Positions 31,995 through 44,603 of a DNA stretch of 64,000 nucleotides are shown one piece after another; positions within the stretch are counted from its first letter, which is position 1; each line of letters starts with the position of its first letter. The stretch is from Costus lasius (Eukaryota; Streptophyta; Magnoliopsida; Zingiberales; Costaceae): positions 51,240,596 through 51,304,595 of the forward strand of contig CM050454.1 in NCBI GenBank assembly GCA_027563935.2, written 5' to 3'. The position numbers and the translations under genes are program-made. The notes beneath the pieces are model-generated. The model was given only the letters and a program-made list of their open reading frames with translations. It was not told the origin of the DNA and searched no databases.

Positions 31995-34900
31995 CTAAAG
32001 CTCACCACCCAAATCATCGAATAGCTGAGGGAACTCTCTTCTCATAACTGACTCTGACTCCCAAGTAGCTTCTTCGACTGACTGGTTTCCCCAGATAACT
32101 TTTACAAGTGGTACTGTCTTGTTCCTTAGGACTTTGTCTTTCCTATCCACAATCCTCAGTGGTCTCTCTACAAAGGTCAGATCACTCTGGATCTGCAGGG
32201 GAGCAGAATCAAGCACATGAGATGGATCTGCACAGTATTTCCTCAGAACTGACACATGAAATACATTATGAAGATGCTCCAGAGATGGTGGCAGAGCTAG
32301 TCTGTAAGCTACAGGACCAACCCTCGCTACAATATCGTAAGGTCCAACAAACCTCGGGCTCAGCTTTCCCTTCTTGCCAAACCGCATGACACCCTTGGTT
32401 GGTGAAACCTTCAGAAACACATGATCCCCCACCATAAACTCTAAGGGACGACGACGATCATCTGCATAACTCTTCTGCCTGTCCCGAGCAACCTTCAATT
32501 TTTCCTGGATAACTCTGACTCTATCTGTAGCCTCCTGTACAGCCTCTGATCTCAGAATCATCGGGTCCCCCGATTCCTCCCAACTCAGAGGAGACCTGCA
32601 CTTCCTGCCATACAGAGCCTCGTACGGAGCCATCTGAATACTGGAGTGAAAGCTGTTATTGTAGGTGAACTCTATCAGGGATAAATCACTGTCCCACTCA
32701 GAGCTCCAATCTACAACATAAGCCCTCAGTAAATCCTCCAAAGTCTGTATAGTACGCTCTGACTGACCATCTGACTGCGGATGGTAGGCGGTACTAAAAC
32801 TCAACTTAGTGCCAAGACCCTCATGCAAGCTCTTCCAGAATCTGGAAAGGAATCTGGAATCGCGGTCTGATACAATATCCACAGGCACTCCGTGTAATCT
32901 GACTATCTCGTCGATGTACAGCTTAGCCAGCCGATCGAGTGGATAAGTCATCCGAATAGGCAAAAAGTGTGCAGCCTTCGTGAGCCTGTCTACGATGACC
33001 CAAACCGCATCATGCCCTCTCCTGGTCCGAGGCAACCCACAAACAAAATCCATACTAATGCACTCCCACTTCCACTGTGGGATAGGGAGCTGCTGCAATA
33101 ATCCCCCAGGCCTCTGGTGTTCAGCCTTCACAGTCTGACAGGTCAAACACCGAGATACGAACACCGCGACCTCCTTCTTCATGCCCGGCCACCAGAAATC
33201 TTTCTTCAAATCCTGATACATTTTTGTGACTCCGGGATGCAAGGAATACTTGGAGTTATGACCCTCCTCCAAGATCTCTCTCCTCAGACTAGGTTCCTCA
33301 GGGACACACACCCTTCCACGGAACCGCAGAATACTATCACCAGATAAGCTGAAATCCTCCACTGGCCCGGCAGCCAACCTCTCTCTGATCTGAACTAGAC
33401 TCGGATCTACCAGCTGTTGATCCCTGATCCTCTGTAGTAAAGCAGACTGAACCCGGAGAAAAGCCACATATCCAGACTGAACTCTGGGAGACACCTCAAC
33501 CCTGAGCTCTCGGAACTCCTGTAGTAACTGCCACTCACTGACTCTTAGTGCTGCTACCGAAGTAACTGGGTGTCTGCTCAATGCATCAGCTACCACATTG
33601 GCTTTCCCGGCCTGATACTGAATAGAGAAATCATAATCCTTTATCAGCTCCATCCACCTTCTCTGCCTCATATTCAACTCCTTCTGAGTGAAAATGTACT
33701 TGAGACTCTGATGATCAGTAAATAAGTCAAACTCCTGTCCCAATAGATAGTGGCGCCATATCTTCAGTGCAAAAACCACTGCCGCCAACTCCAAATCGTG
33801 TGTGGGATAGTTTAACTCATACTCCTTCAGTTGCCGTGAAGCATAAGCTACTACGGCCCCTTTTTGCATTAGGACGCAGCCCAGTCCTTTACCTGAGGCA
33901 TCAGTATAAACAGTAAACCTCTCCCCATCAGTAGGAATGATAAGGATGGGTGTACTGGTCAATCTCCTTTTTAGCTCCTGGAAGCTTTCCTCACACTTCT
34001 CGTCCCAAACAAACTTAGCCTCTTTCCTAGTCAGTTTGGTTAAGGGACCCGCCAACTTGGAGAACCCCTCCACAAACCTCCTGTAATATCCTGCTAATCC
34101 CAGAAAGCTCCGGATCACTGTGGCACTAGTTGGTCTTTCCCAGTTCAGGATAGCCTGTACCTTCACTGGATCCACAGACACGCCCTGACCAGATATCACA
34201 TGCCCCAGAAAGCTGATCTGATCCAACCAAAACTCGCACTTGCTGGCCTTAGCATACAACTAGTGCTTCCTCAGAATTGCTAGTACCCTACGCAAGTCCC
34301 TAGCGTGATCCTGATAAGTACGGGAGTATACCAGTATATCATCTATAAATACCACCACACAAGTGTCGAACAACTCGTGAAACACCCTGTTCATCAGATC
34401 CATAAAAACAGCAGGTGCATTGGTCAGTCCAAAAGGCATCACTACAAACTCGTAGTGTCCATACCTGGTCCTAAAAGCAGTCTTCAGGATATCCTCATCC
34501 CTAACCCTGAGCTGATGGTATCCTGACCTCAGATCGATCTTGGAGAACACAGTGGCACCCTACAACTGATCGAACAGATCATCTATCCTCGGAAGGGGAT
34601 ACTTATTCTTTACAGTCACCTGATTCAGCTGGCGGTAATCTATGCACATCCTCAGCGTTCCGTCCTTCTTCTTTACAAACAAGACTGGCGCTCCCCAGGG
34701 TGAAGCACTCGGTCTGATATACCCCTTTTCAAGCAATTCCTCTAACTGCTTCTTCAACTCAGCTAACTCTGAGGTGGCCATACGATAAGGAGCCTTTGAT
34801 ATTGGAGCTGTACCAGGCACCAGCTCAATACCAAACTCCACATCCCTGTGGGGAGGCAAACCTGAAAACTCATCCGAGAATACATCAGGAAACTCACAAA

Positions 34901-36671
34901 CTACCTCCATCTGAGCTAAATCTGGATCTGAGTCTTCTTGCACCTTAACATGTGCAAGGTATCCTTTACACCCACTGGCTAGCAACCTGCTGGCATGCAC
35001 AAATGATATCAAATGTGGCCCTTGATCAGACACCAGGCCCCTTACTAGCAGATGACTCCCATCATGCAGATGCAGAGTAACAATCTTCTCAAAGCAATCC
35101 ACTGTAGCGTGGTGAGAAGATAGCCAATCCATGCCTAGGATCAAATCATAGTCCTGCATGCCTAGTAGTATCAAATCAACTATAAACTGGTACTGCTCTA
35201 CGTGAATAACACAGTCAGGGTAGACTATGTCAGTGGATAAACTATCCCCCAGGGGTGTACATACTGAAACTGTGTAATCTAGTACTCTAGGTGAGACAGG
35301 TAGTCTAGAAGCAAAGTTAGCAGACACAAAGGACAAATTGGACCCCGGATCAAACAAAATACGAGCTAACTGATCAAAAACATGTAAAGTACCTTCCACG
35401 ACAGATCGGGAAGCTCGAGTGTCCTTCTCTGCTATAGCGTAGACTCTGGCCTGGACAGCTGGTCTCTCGGTACCCCGGATCTATGGCCCATGCGCCGTGC
35501 AATCTTTGATCCTGTGCCCCACTTTTCCGCACTTGAAGCACGCCCCGGACTTCTTGTGGCAGTCCGCCTTCAGGTGACCCTTGGCCCCACAATGGTAACA
35601 GACTTTGTCCTCTACCCGGCCATCAGTACCCTGTTGCTGTGGCTGAGATGTCTACTGCGGTCTCTGAGTTCCCTTCCCCTGGTAAGGTCTGTATCGGCCT
35701 CTCTTCTGGTCTTTCCCCTTATGGTATTTCTTACTGCCTCCACCAGTCTGCTGGGAACCCGGTGCCTCAACTATAGGGGCTACAACTAGGGCCGTCTCGG
35801 CCTGCTCCTCCAGGATGTACTTCTCCGCGGTGCGGGCACGATCCAGCATCTCAGCATAAGTCTCCAAGTGCTGCAATCCTACCTTCTGTCTGATATCCCT
35901 TCTGAGACCCCTGAGAAATTTCTTAGCTCGTCTATCCTCAGTATTTATCAAGTGTGGAGCATACTTCCCAAGCTTTGAGAACATCAAGTCATATTGATCC
36001 ACCGTCATGTCCCCTTGTTCCAAGTGGATAAACTCCACCTCCCTATCCTCAACCAGGCTGGTGGGGAAGAATTTCTCATTGAACCGGGACAAGAAGTATT
36101 GCCACGTCACCGGTTCAGATTTGTCCACCACGAGTCTCAGCTCACTTTTCCACCACACATCTGCGTCACCACGCATCATATAAGTGGCCAAACATAATCT
36201 GTCCTCATCTGAACATCGCATCACTTGGAAGATCTTCTCCAAGCCCAAAAGCCAGTCCTCTGCCGTCCTGTAATCTGGACTCCCATAAAAAGAGCTAGGG
36301 CCCAACCGCTGGAATTCACCCACAAGCAAGGCATAGCGCCTATGGGTGTCCTCCGGCAAGCTAACCCCCGGGCTCGAGTCAGACTCAGACCCCCGCCCCT
36401 GCGTCGGGATCTGGGTCTGAGACAGAAGCTGCAACTGCTCTCTGAACTCGCGTTGCTGTTCGCGATTCTGCTGTAACAGCTGCTGCTGCACCTCCTGGTG
36501 CTGGGTCTGCTGCTGCTGCAGCATCTGAGCCTGTTGCTGGATTAGTGCGTTCTGTTGCTGCACCATACCAGTCAAAGACTCCATAGCCCGCAGGAATTCA
36601 GCAGTCTGATCACTGCTGCCAGCACTAGCACTCGACCTGGGGCGCACCATACTGGCTCCTAAAATACACAC
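31995..36671 (-). pseudogene. Tekay-like Gag-Pol polyprotein with four in-frame TAG stops
   Basis: One frame of 1559 codons on the minus strand; translation probably starts at the second Met (MVRPRSS). Order: Gln-rich coiled coil (~30-80), Gag core (AEDWLLGLEKIF...DVWWKSE, ~140-290), two CCHC knuckles (CYHCGAKGHLKADC and CFKCGKVGHRIKDC, ~359-390), protease ([10 protein letters not shown], ~440), reverse transcriptase with [12 protein letters not shown] and FIDD (near 34340), RNase H ([10 protein letters not shown]), integrase zinc domain and DDE core (near 33230-32720), and a chromodomain-like end (near 32170-32030). TAG codons are at 35652-35654, 35481-35483, 34560-34562 and 34260-34262. No frameshift is seen. 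Two of the stops stand where family members have Gln (LRKHQLYAK and FDQLQGA contexts). The chromodomain is thought to guide integration to heterochromatin. Confidence 0.93.
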
Positions 36672-36778
36672 AAATCAAATTTACAATCAAGTCAGTTCTC
36701 AAACAAGTTTCCTAGCTGTCTAGCAATACACAAGCAAGGTTTTCCAACCCCCATACAGCTATCATTAGCTAGTTCATC
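36672..36778 (-). other. Short leader between PBS and gag of the Tekay element
   Basis: About 107 bp, with no gene. It is the usual untranslated leader. Confidence 0.7.
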
Positions 36779-36790
36779 GCTCTGATACCA
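36779..36790 (-). other. Primer-binding site (tRNA-iMet) of the Tekay element
   Basis: On the minus strand TGGTATCAGAGC, three bases from the LTR end at 36794. Confidence 0.95.
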
Positions 36791-36793
36791 TTC

Positions 36794-39401
36794 TGTAACA
36801 TCCCCTCAGAATAAACCCCAATCACAGACAGAAACCGCGGAAGATAGGGAACGTCACACACAAAACAACAAGACAGATGCTAGGGAATGATAGCTTACGA
36901 AAAATGATTCGGAAAATTTCGGCAGCATGTTCCTAGAAAAACTAAGGAAATTCCTGTACATGCTCCATAAACACAAACTGAAACATACCATTTCGAAATC
37001 AAAATTCTTAATCCTTTTCACAACATCAAACTAATAAATCACAATAATCAAATAACACTGAACAAAACAGAATTCACCGAAAATAGGCTTAAGCCCTCGG
37101 TTTAACAGTCGTATCAAAACCAAATGCCAACCCGGCAACAATATCACAGTAGTCGAAAACTAACAGCAACATCCGGCTAACATGTCAATGAACAAAATCA
37201 TAAAAACCTCGGCCACATCCGGCCCTCAAAATAGCACAGGCTCGCAGGCCCCAAAATATCAAGTCAGAAAACTAAACATCCGTTCACGCTGTAGGCTCCT
37301 GTCCTGCATCTGGAAATATCGTGGAATGAGCTACACGGCTCAGTGAGTAGATAGTCTCGTTCGACCATCCACTAATATACAATCAAAAATAGATGCAGAT
37401 ATCTTTTCAAAGCTTTTAACGGAATATGTCAAAGTATGATACATAAGAAAACCGATAACCATAAATCACAATCATGATCAGAAAACAATACACCCACAAC
37501 CTCGGGCAACCAAACACAAAACAGCCTATCCGGCTAACAGACTAAGGATCACACAACTAATGTCCAGTGATTCAGAATTGACCCCAAGGGTCCAACCTGG
37601 CCCTCGTCAAGGCACTGAGAGTAACTTGCAACAAACAATGGTGAGGCGTAGATTCAAGAGGTGGCCCCCCGCCAGGTCACGACGTGGCACTTTGCTCTAC
37701 GACACTCAACCGCACCCCCTTACCGGGAACACAAACAGAACAGAATGGAAGGTGAATGAATTCAAGAGGTGGCCCCCGTCTGACCAAGACGTGGCACTTT
37801 GTTTCAAACACCCAACTCTCAAAAGGTTTATCACTTGGACAAAAATACCCTTAACACAAACCGGAAACCTGAACCTCTAACCTGGTCACTAGACTCTAGA
37901 ACAGTCCCTCCATTACCGGAAACAAATCGGAATATGTTGGGTGGATTCTCCAACCCCAAATCAGAATGACTGTTCACTGAGTGCTCTAGTTGACCCTTAG
38001 GTTCAGTCCACTCAAGTCTAGGACCCTTATCGAGTGCATACAACACAAACATTGTCTCGAACATCACATCAATCAAGTTCAGGAAAGGTCCTTAAATTTC
38101 ATGCAAACATGGTTTAACCTTTTCTAAGTTATCATCCAAGGTTATCAATCAATATTTCACATCAATACTTCCTACATACACCATTCAACTAAAAATACAT
38201 ATTAATACCGAAAATTCACCAAATTTCATCCGTAGATAACATAAATACAGGAAATCATAAAATCATAGTTTTCTTCTAGTTCTTATAACAAAAGACAGAA
38301 ATGCCCCTAGTTCAAAATTTAAGTCATGCAGGAAAACTTATCCAAAAATTTCGTAAAAATAGTCATTACATCCCGCATGATCCTTAGATTCGTAATTTCA
38401 AGTTTTCCCCCAATTTAACTAGAAAATTTACCGAATTACCCCTAGGTCAATTTCAGTCAACAGAAATTTTTATTTCCAAAAATTCCCCAAAAATAACGGT
38501 AGAGTCCTCATATACCTAATTTCATAAAAATCAGGTTTGCCCCAATTGTTACCCATACATTTGGGAGCAATTTCATGAAGAAGGGGCGAAATTCTCAATT
38601 AAGCCCTAATCTTCATGTAATTGAATGTTTAAAGCCACATACATGTTTAATCAAGGTCTAATTGATGATTAGAAGTCTTAGAGATGAAAAGCCCTAATTT
38701 TTATGCAAACTAGGGTTTCAAAATTTAGGGAAAAACAAAGAAACGTGTACAACTTGAAATCAAGAGTTCATGTCATCTTTCTAGCATTAATCTTCTCTAA
38801 ATCAAGCAACACTTCCAATATGCGTGAACTAGGTGAAAGAGAAGATCCACTCACCTTGATTTCGGTTCTTCCAAACCACACTTCCCCACGACTTCCCTCA
38901 CGCCACACACGTCGCCGGAAGCGCTCAAGGAGTCGCCGGAAGTCGCCTCCACCACCACTCGCCGCCGGCCACAAGAAGAGGAGAAGGGAGAAGAAGGCAA
39001 GCCGCCACCTTCACCCTAGGAAAAAATCGTGAGAAAAAGGGGAAAAACGTGTGAACATGGATCCCTCACGATTTCGTTTACCCATCAAGCCTCCCAAGAA
39101 TCCAAACCCAATAGCAAGCATAAGTGGAAGATCCAATAACCCTTTAGTATAAGTTATTCTCCACCTCACCCTTATCAAGGGCTCTTACCCTTTTCTAACA
39201 GATAAACACCACTAGCCTAGTGGTGTGCAGCACACATTTTACGCCTTAAGTCGCAGGTTCGAATCCTCTCCACGACACATATTTTTACATCGCAGGAAAA
39301 ATACATAAGTCAATACATTACCTCATTGAAAAACTTCCACAACAAAGCTAGATAAACAAAATTTTATTTTCTTACCTGCTATTAAATTTCCGGATCTTAC
39401 A
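36794..39401 (-). repeat. Tekay 5' LTR
   Basis: 2608 bp, the same length as the 3' LTR and about 99% identical by eye. It carries the second copy of the tRNA-like A/B boxes at 39213-39266. Confidence 0.95.
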
Positions 39402-40236
39402 CATGGTCCGTCAGCATTAGCTGTATTTTCTATGGGGAATGCTCAATGGATTTGCTGTGGATGTCGCTTACTTTATGGTTAAGCATATGGATAAGGTTGC
39501 TAGGGCAACTAGAGGATCAGTGGTAATAGGAGGCTTAGTTACTCCTATAGCCATGCATCTTGGGATTGAGCCCTTTGACACAGAAATGGCACGAGGGAAT
39601 CCAAGACTTGACATGGAGTCTTGCATCGCGATGAAGATGATTGTCCGGGAAGGAGATACATTTTGTTTGGTCCTTGGACCGAATATCCGCCCTCTGCCTT
39701 TACCACAAGTTCAGAAGACCACAGTCAGGGACAGAGCCAATTGGAAGTTGTTACCCAGCGCAGCAGCAGCAGCATTCTCCCCGCCACTTGATTCAGCACC
39801 ACCACCACCCACCTGGGGTGGACGGGGTGATCCATTTGGGATGGAATCACCACCTTGTGATTCTACACAAGCTGCAGGCACTTCATCACAGAGACCGACG
39901 GGTGGCTTTGCTAGCCACCATGATCCTGGTTTTCAGGCGTTGACGGCACAGATGTATAACCAAGAACGCCACCAGGAGAGGATGGAGGAGACCTTAGGGT
40001 ACATCACAGAGATATGGAGAGGCTATGCAACCATATGGAAGACATGGGTAACTTCCTCTATGACCGTTTTGGTTATGCTTATCACAGGGACTATGGCTAT
40101 CATGGTGATCAGGGAGGAACACCATATTATGATCCCATGGAGGCTGCTGCGAGAGATTCAGAGGCTACGCGATCTGATGATGATGAGTAGAGGCTTTGTG
40201 AGTATTATCTTCCCTTACCTTTTTGCTGCACTATGA

Positions 40237-41378
40237 TTTTCTTTATCTCACTGTTGTTTCATATGATGAAGGGAAGAATGATGCTTCCATGACTGCCACC
40301 ACTGCATATTGTTATTCTCATTCGATATAGTTGTATGATAATATTTTGATAATTGATATTCGATATGGTTGTATTATGATGATGATATTGATTTTTACTG
40401 TTTCGATTGGATTGGATGATGATTTGATATTCTGATATTTGATATGATATACATGATGATATATTTTTGATGATTTGATATTGTAATAATGATGATGAGT
40501 TCACTCTTGATTCATACTGTTGATAACTTGAATGATTAATGATCTCAAATTCATGATTAAAGATATAGCCCTTTCATGTCAAATTTATTTCTTCAATACA
40601 TATTTGTCTATCGAGATATGACATTGATTGATGCATAAAATTTTGAGGAGATATATTATTTGAAGAATGAAATTTAAAAGTGAAACTTCTCTTTTGAATA
40701 AAATAAGTATAATAGTATGATTTGTGAATTTAGATAAATTGATCAACCTAGTTGAGGTTTAGTCTATTTTTGCTATTTGTTGGGAAATAAGAATCCAAGA
40801 TCCATAAAAAAAAATATAGTGAGAGACTCCCCTACTTGGCACTATGTAAAATTGATAGAGGTACCTAAGACATGGGTTGAAGTCTATGCATGAAAAATAA
40901 TGAGTGGTGAAAAGAATAAGACTCTTCTACTTGGCACTGTAAAATTGACAGTGGTACCGAAGAAAGAGTTGAAGTCAAAAATAAAAAGTATGTGTCTATG
41001 TGGATACATGTCGTCTATGCAAAGACAATGAAAATGCATGAAAAAAAGAAAAAGAAAAAAAAATTATGTGTGGAAAAAGATCTTGGAGACCTAATTCCTA
41101 TAAACAAAAGCATGATAGATTTAAATTGATACTGGGTGAAATCATGAGATTAAAAATTCTATCTATTATACAAGTTGCAAAGTTTTATTTGATTGAGTAG
41201 TGAATCTAGAAAATTGAGTACTGAGGATGATATGTTTACTTGAAATTTTGTATATCAATTAATAGAAATTTTCATTGACAAGTTGTATTTTAGAAATTTA
41301 TTGAGCATGGGAAGGTTATTCTTTCAATCAAACTTTGATTTTTGCTTGAGGACAAGCAAGGTTTGAGCCTTATGTGTT
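40237..41378 (+). other. 3' non-coding region of the plus-strand Athila element
   Basis: AT-rich, no gene seen. A simple-sequence-like stretch of GAT/ATA steps lies at 40325-40505. Two diverged copies of the TGGCACT...GTAAAATTGA...GGTACC hairpin block lie near 40836-40865 and 40928-40960. The last ~35 bp hold the conserved GCTTGAGGACAAGCAA block next to the LTR. Confidence 0.7.
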
Positions 41379-43200
41379 TGATGACACCGAAATATGTAGT
41401 ATATTTTGCATCATTTTAGATACCTTTTCATGCTAAATCGAGGATCTTTCTACTTGTTTTTATGCTAAATCCATTAAATATTGCAAAGTCTACTTCTATT
41501 TTGGTTTTTCATGTTTTTCAGGCAAAAAGGCACTATTTTAGGCATTTTCAAGCAAAATCAAATACATGGAAGAGTTCTCATCATCAAGAAGAGATCACCC
41601 AAGAAATTTCAAGCAAATCGGAGCAAGCCAGCAAATTACGGTAGTGCCGTAATCTATTTTACGGTACCGTAATTCCAAATTGTACCATAAAATAGAACAC
41701 TACCGTAATTTGTGAAGATTTCCGAACAGAAAGATTTCCCGATTTTACGGTACCGGACATAAGCAATATTACGGTACCGTATTTCAGATTGGGTCAGAAC
41801 AGAAAGTTGCCATGAAATTACGACACTACCATAAACCAGTTTACGGGCCGTATTTTTCGAGACGACATCGGCACAGAAGACTCAAGAGATTTTACGGCAC
41901 CAGTCGTAAACAATTACACGGCCGTAAAATCAGTTTTGAACGCGACGCCCAGGTCAATGTCCACGCCCGATCCTTGCAGAGATGATTGCGGACGATACAG
42001 AAGTTTACATTTGATGCCATAAGAAGCAAAAGGGGAGCTTTTGAGGAGAGGATTACAGAGAGAGAAAAGGCCCCAATTTTGATCGACCGTCGAGGGAGAA
42101 ATCGCGATCCACACCGCCGTCGAGGGTTTCGCCGCAGCGCTCGATCCAGACGACCTCCGCAGCATCACCTGGTGAAGGAGACAACGTGCCGGAAGTTTCA
42201 GATCGAAAGGAGACAAATTGGAGGAGAAATCAGGGGAAGAAGGATCGCCACCACTATTCATGCCTTCTTTTGTAAAATACGGCTGTGAAATACTTCACAG
42301 CCGTGCCGTATTTTCTAAAAACTCTTCCTTTTGTTAATCTTTGATTTTCTGAAATTATGGAATATTGTATTTCCTTCGCCATGCTAGCTTAAACTACTCT
42401 TGGGACATGGGGGAGTAGTTCACTTGACTTTTAATGATTAGATAACTTCTTTTTTCAATATTTCGTTGAGTTTGATTTTAGCATGATGATTTTGCTCATG
42501 TGATAATTGTGCTTAGACTCTCTTTAAGTTCATATTATTAATTATGTTCTTAGAATTTTTGCTTGAGACTGAAAGGTAATTGCTTGAGAATTTGGAACCC
42601 TAGAATTGCATGTTAGGATCCCTTCCTTAGGTTAGATCCATCTTGATCTTTTCTAGTAAAATAATTGCCATGATTATAACATGAATCTATAGATCGAGTC
42701 TATTTGTCAAACGTGGAGATCTTGTGCGAAAGCAAAGATCCGAACGTTGGAGGTCCTTGAGCAAAACTAGTTGCGAGACTCGGATGCACTAAAGTGATCC
42801 TTGAGACTCCACTAGAGATTCTAGAACTCGGATGCACGAAAGTGATCCTTGAGTTCATTGTTTGATAATATCTTCATCATGATAAAAGTGAATCAACGAA
42901 ATCCTTATTCATGTTTAGTCATAAAAATTTAAGTGAACGAAACCCTAGTCCCAGCTTTTCTCTCTGATAATCCTATTTTCTTAGTTTCCGATTGCTATTT
43001 TGACGATCTCGATTTGCCTAGATAGTAAGAAATCAACTATTTAGTATTCGACAACGTAGGTCCCTGTGGATTCGATACTTTTTTTATTACTTCGTATACC
43101 CGTGCACTTGCGGTTTAACAACAAGTTTTTTGTGCCGTTACCAAGGATTAGTCCAAGGTACATGCGTGCCAGACTTGTAGTGTTCCCTTTCGGGCTATCA
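41379..43200 (+). repeat. 3' LTR of the plus-strand Athila element
   Basis: 1822 bp from TGATGACACCGAAATATG to ...CGGGCTATCA, followed by TSD CCGAT at 43201-43205. The dyad array is at 41636-41930. Confidence 0.92.
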
Positions 43201-43205
43201 CCGAT

Positions 43206-44603
43206 CTTCACTTTCGCGCAAGATCTATCAATGTTTAACACAATAACTGAACCCTAGATTCATATTATCAAGCATGGCAATAAGACTACTAAAATCAAGA
43301 AATAAGATTCTAGGGTTCCAAGTTCTCAAGCAAATCACCTTTCAGTCTCATTGTGAAAACTCTAAAACATGCATGACAGTAAAATCTAAGGAAAATTAAA
43401 AACAATTCATCACATAAGTAGAATTATCACAACAAGGATTATCATGATGAAAATAATAGTTTATCTAATCATTAAAAATCAAGGGGATTACACCCCATGT
43501 CACAAAAAGTATTTAAGCGTACATGGAGGAAGAGGTACAATAATCCATGGTGTAGGAAATCAAAACAGAGGGAGAGAACAAATTACGGAACTGTCGTAAT
43601 AGTGATTACGGCCGTAATCTAGGACGAACAGTGCCGATGACGCTCCTTTGTCGATTTCTCCCTCGTCTGAGATCCTTTTGCTATGAAACTTCTGGTATGT
43701 CCTCTCCACCTCCAAACGAAGTTCTGTGTAATAATCGCGATGAGAGGTGCCCTCTACGCCTCTCGGCGTTAGGCCAAACCCTAACCGCCTCTCTGTCGAT
43801 TGCTCCTTTGATACTAGATAAAAATTCATTCCTCCACTTTTCACCTCTTCTCCTCTTTAATATGAGTCCCCAGCATCTTTCGAATCTTGATTTGGAGCTC
43901 TGGATCAAAAGTTATGGTCCGCGCAATATTCAGACTCTTAAAAATCGCGTTTTTCACTTGGAATTACGGCCGTAACGGATATTACGGCAGTGCCGTAATT
44001 TGAACAGTGAGCTTTCGGATGAAAATCTTTTGGGATTACGACACCGTAAAATACCTTATGGCCATGCCGTAATGTCAGTAATCTCTCGGATGGAAAACCA
44101 TCCCACATTACGGTACCGTAAATTCCGTTACGGTGGTACCGTAAACTTCATGAAATCTCTGCCTAGAATTACGCCCATATTACGGTCCGTAAAAATGTTT
44201 ACGGCAGTTCCGTAATCTTCATGAAATCTCTGGTCGAAAAAATCTCAAAATACGGCACCGTAAAGAGTGTTACGGGGGTACCGTAATTTTGATCTGAGTC
44301 TGCAGTCAAATTACAGTACCATAAAAGTCATATTGGGGGTGCCATAATTTGCTCTAAAGCTCTGATTCTTCTGAAATTTAACGTGTGATCCCCTCTTGAT
44401 GTTGTGAATTCAATTATGCATCTGGTTTGCTCGAAATCGATTGAAAAACATGCCTTTTTGCCTGAAAATCATCAAAAACAGAAAAGAGTGTAGATTTCAC
44501 AGATATTGATAAAAAAAGGCATAAAAATAAGCAAAGTCTATGAATATGACACAAAAACACTCATGAAATGGCGCAAAAATTACTATATATTTTGGTGTCA
44601 TCA
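43206..44603 (-). repeat. 3' LTR of element 2, second segment
   Basis: LTR sequence resumes at CTTCACTTTCGCGCAAGATC, matching 49600 onward in the other LTR, and ends ...GGTGTCATCA. It contains the dyad array at 43964-44355. Confidence 0.88.
43964..44355. repeat. TTACGG...CCGTAA dyad array, element 2 left LTR
   Basis: Six units of paired dyads at 60-80 bp spacing. Here many are perfect, for example ATTACGGCAGTGCCGTAAT near 43980, GGTACCGTAA near 44110 and GGTACCGTAAAC near 44140. Spacers repeat CATGAAATCTCTG. Confidence 0.88.

Larger units (their letters stand above)
29357..39401 (-). mobile_element. Tekay/Del-like chromovirus (Ty3/gypsy), nearly complete
   Basis: 10,045 bp with two LTRs of exactly 2608 bp each (29357-31964 and 36794-39401), TSD CATGG, PBS 36779-36790, PPT 31965-31977 and one gag-pol frame on the minus strand. 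By eye the LTRs differ at about 21 positions (0.8%), mostly transitions. At an assumed 1.3e-8 substitutions per site per year this gives roughly 0.3 million years. The long LTRs, tRNA-iMet PBS and a C-terminal chromodomain-like segment point to the Tekay (Del) chromovirus lineage. It is the youngest datable insertion in the window. Four in-frame stops suggest the copy is inactive. Confidence 0.93.
28744..40236 (+). pseudogene. Athila env-like ORF, split by the Tekay insertion
   Basis: The first exon-like part, 28744-29356, begins MPRTKSICQRKPEKRKEKG with a basic N-terminus and shows the ATHILA ORF-1 type region (LEALGLYEDV, then a segment near FLSSLVVELK). The second part, 39402-40236, includes VDVAYFMVKHMDKVARATRG and PIAMHLGIEPFDTEMARGN and then a proline/histidine-rich tail. 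The Tekay element and one CATGG copy separate them. The flanking codons are in the same frame, with a single in-frame TAG at 39418-39420 just downstream of the junction. No signal peptide or clear transmembrane segment stands out. The role is unknown; the env label is positional. Confidence 0.82.
21355..43200 (+). mobile_element. Plus-strand Athila-like element lacking polymerase
   Basis: Order on the plus strand: 5' LTR 21355-23195, PBS 23202-23219, gag and protease (23323-27501, broken), hairpin 27522-27539, dyad array 27625-28140, env-like ORF (28744-40236, broken), 3' non-coding region and 3' LTR 41379-43200. The TSD is CCGAT at 21350-21354 and 43201-43205. Without the nested solo LTR (23488-24992) and Tekay element (29357-39401) it is about 10.3 kb. 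No reverse transcriptase, RNase H or integrase is encoded between protease and the env-like ORF; only about 1.2 kb lies there. It is therefore a non-autonomous Athila derivative. Confidence 0.9.

Noticed and set aside
34260..35654. TAG codons as programmed read-through or recoding sites
   Set aside because: Four stops spread over gag, between gag and protease, and within reverse transcriptase do not fit a single regulated read-through point. Loss by mutation is simpler.
40325..40505. GAT/ATA-rich stretch as a microsatellite
   Set aside because: The steps are irregular (GATGAT, GATATG, ATAATG) without a fixed unit, so it is noted only as low-complexity sequence in a retrotransposon 3' region.
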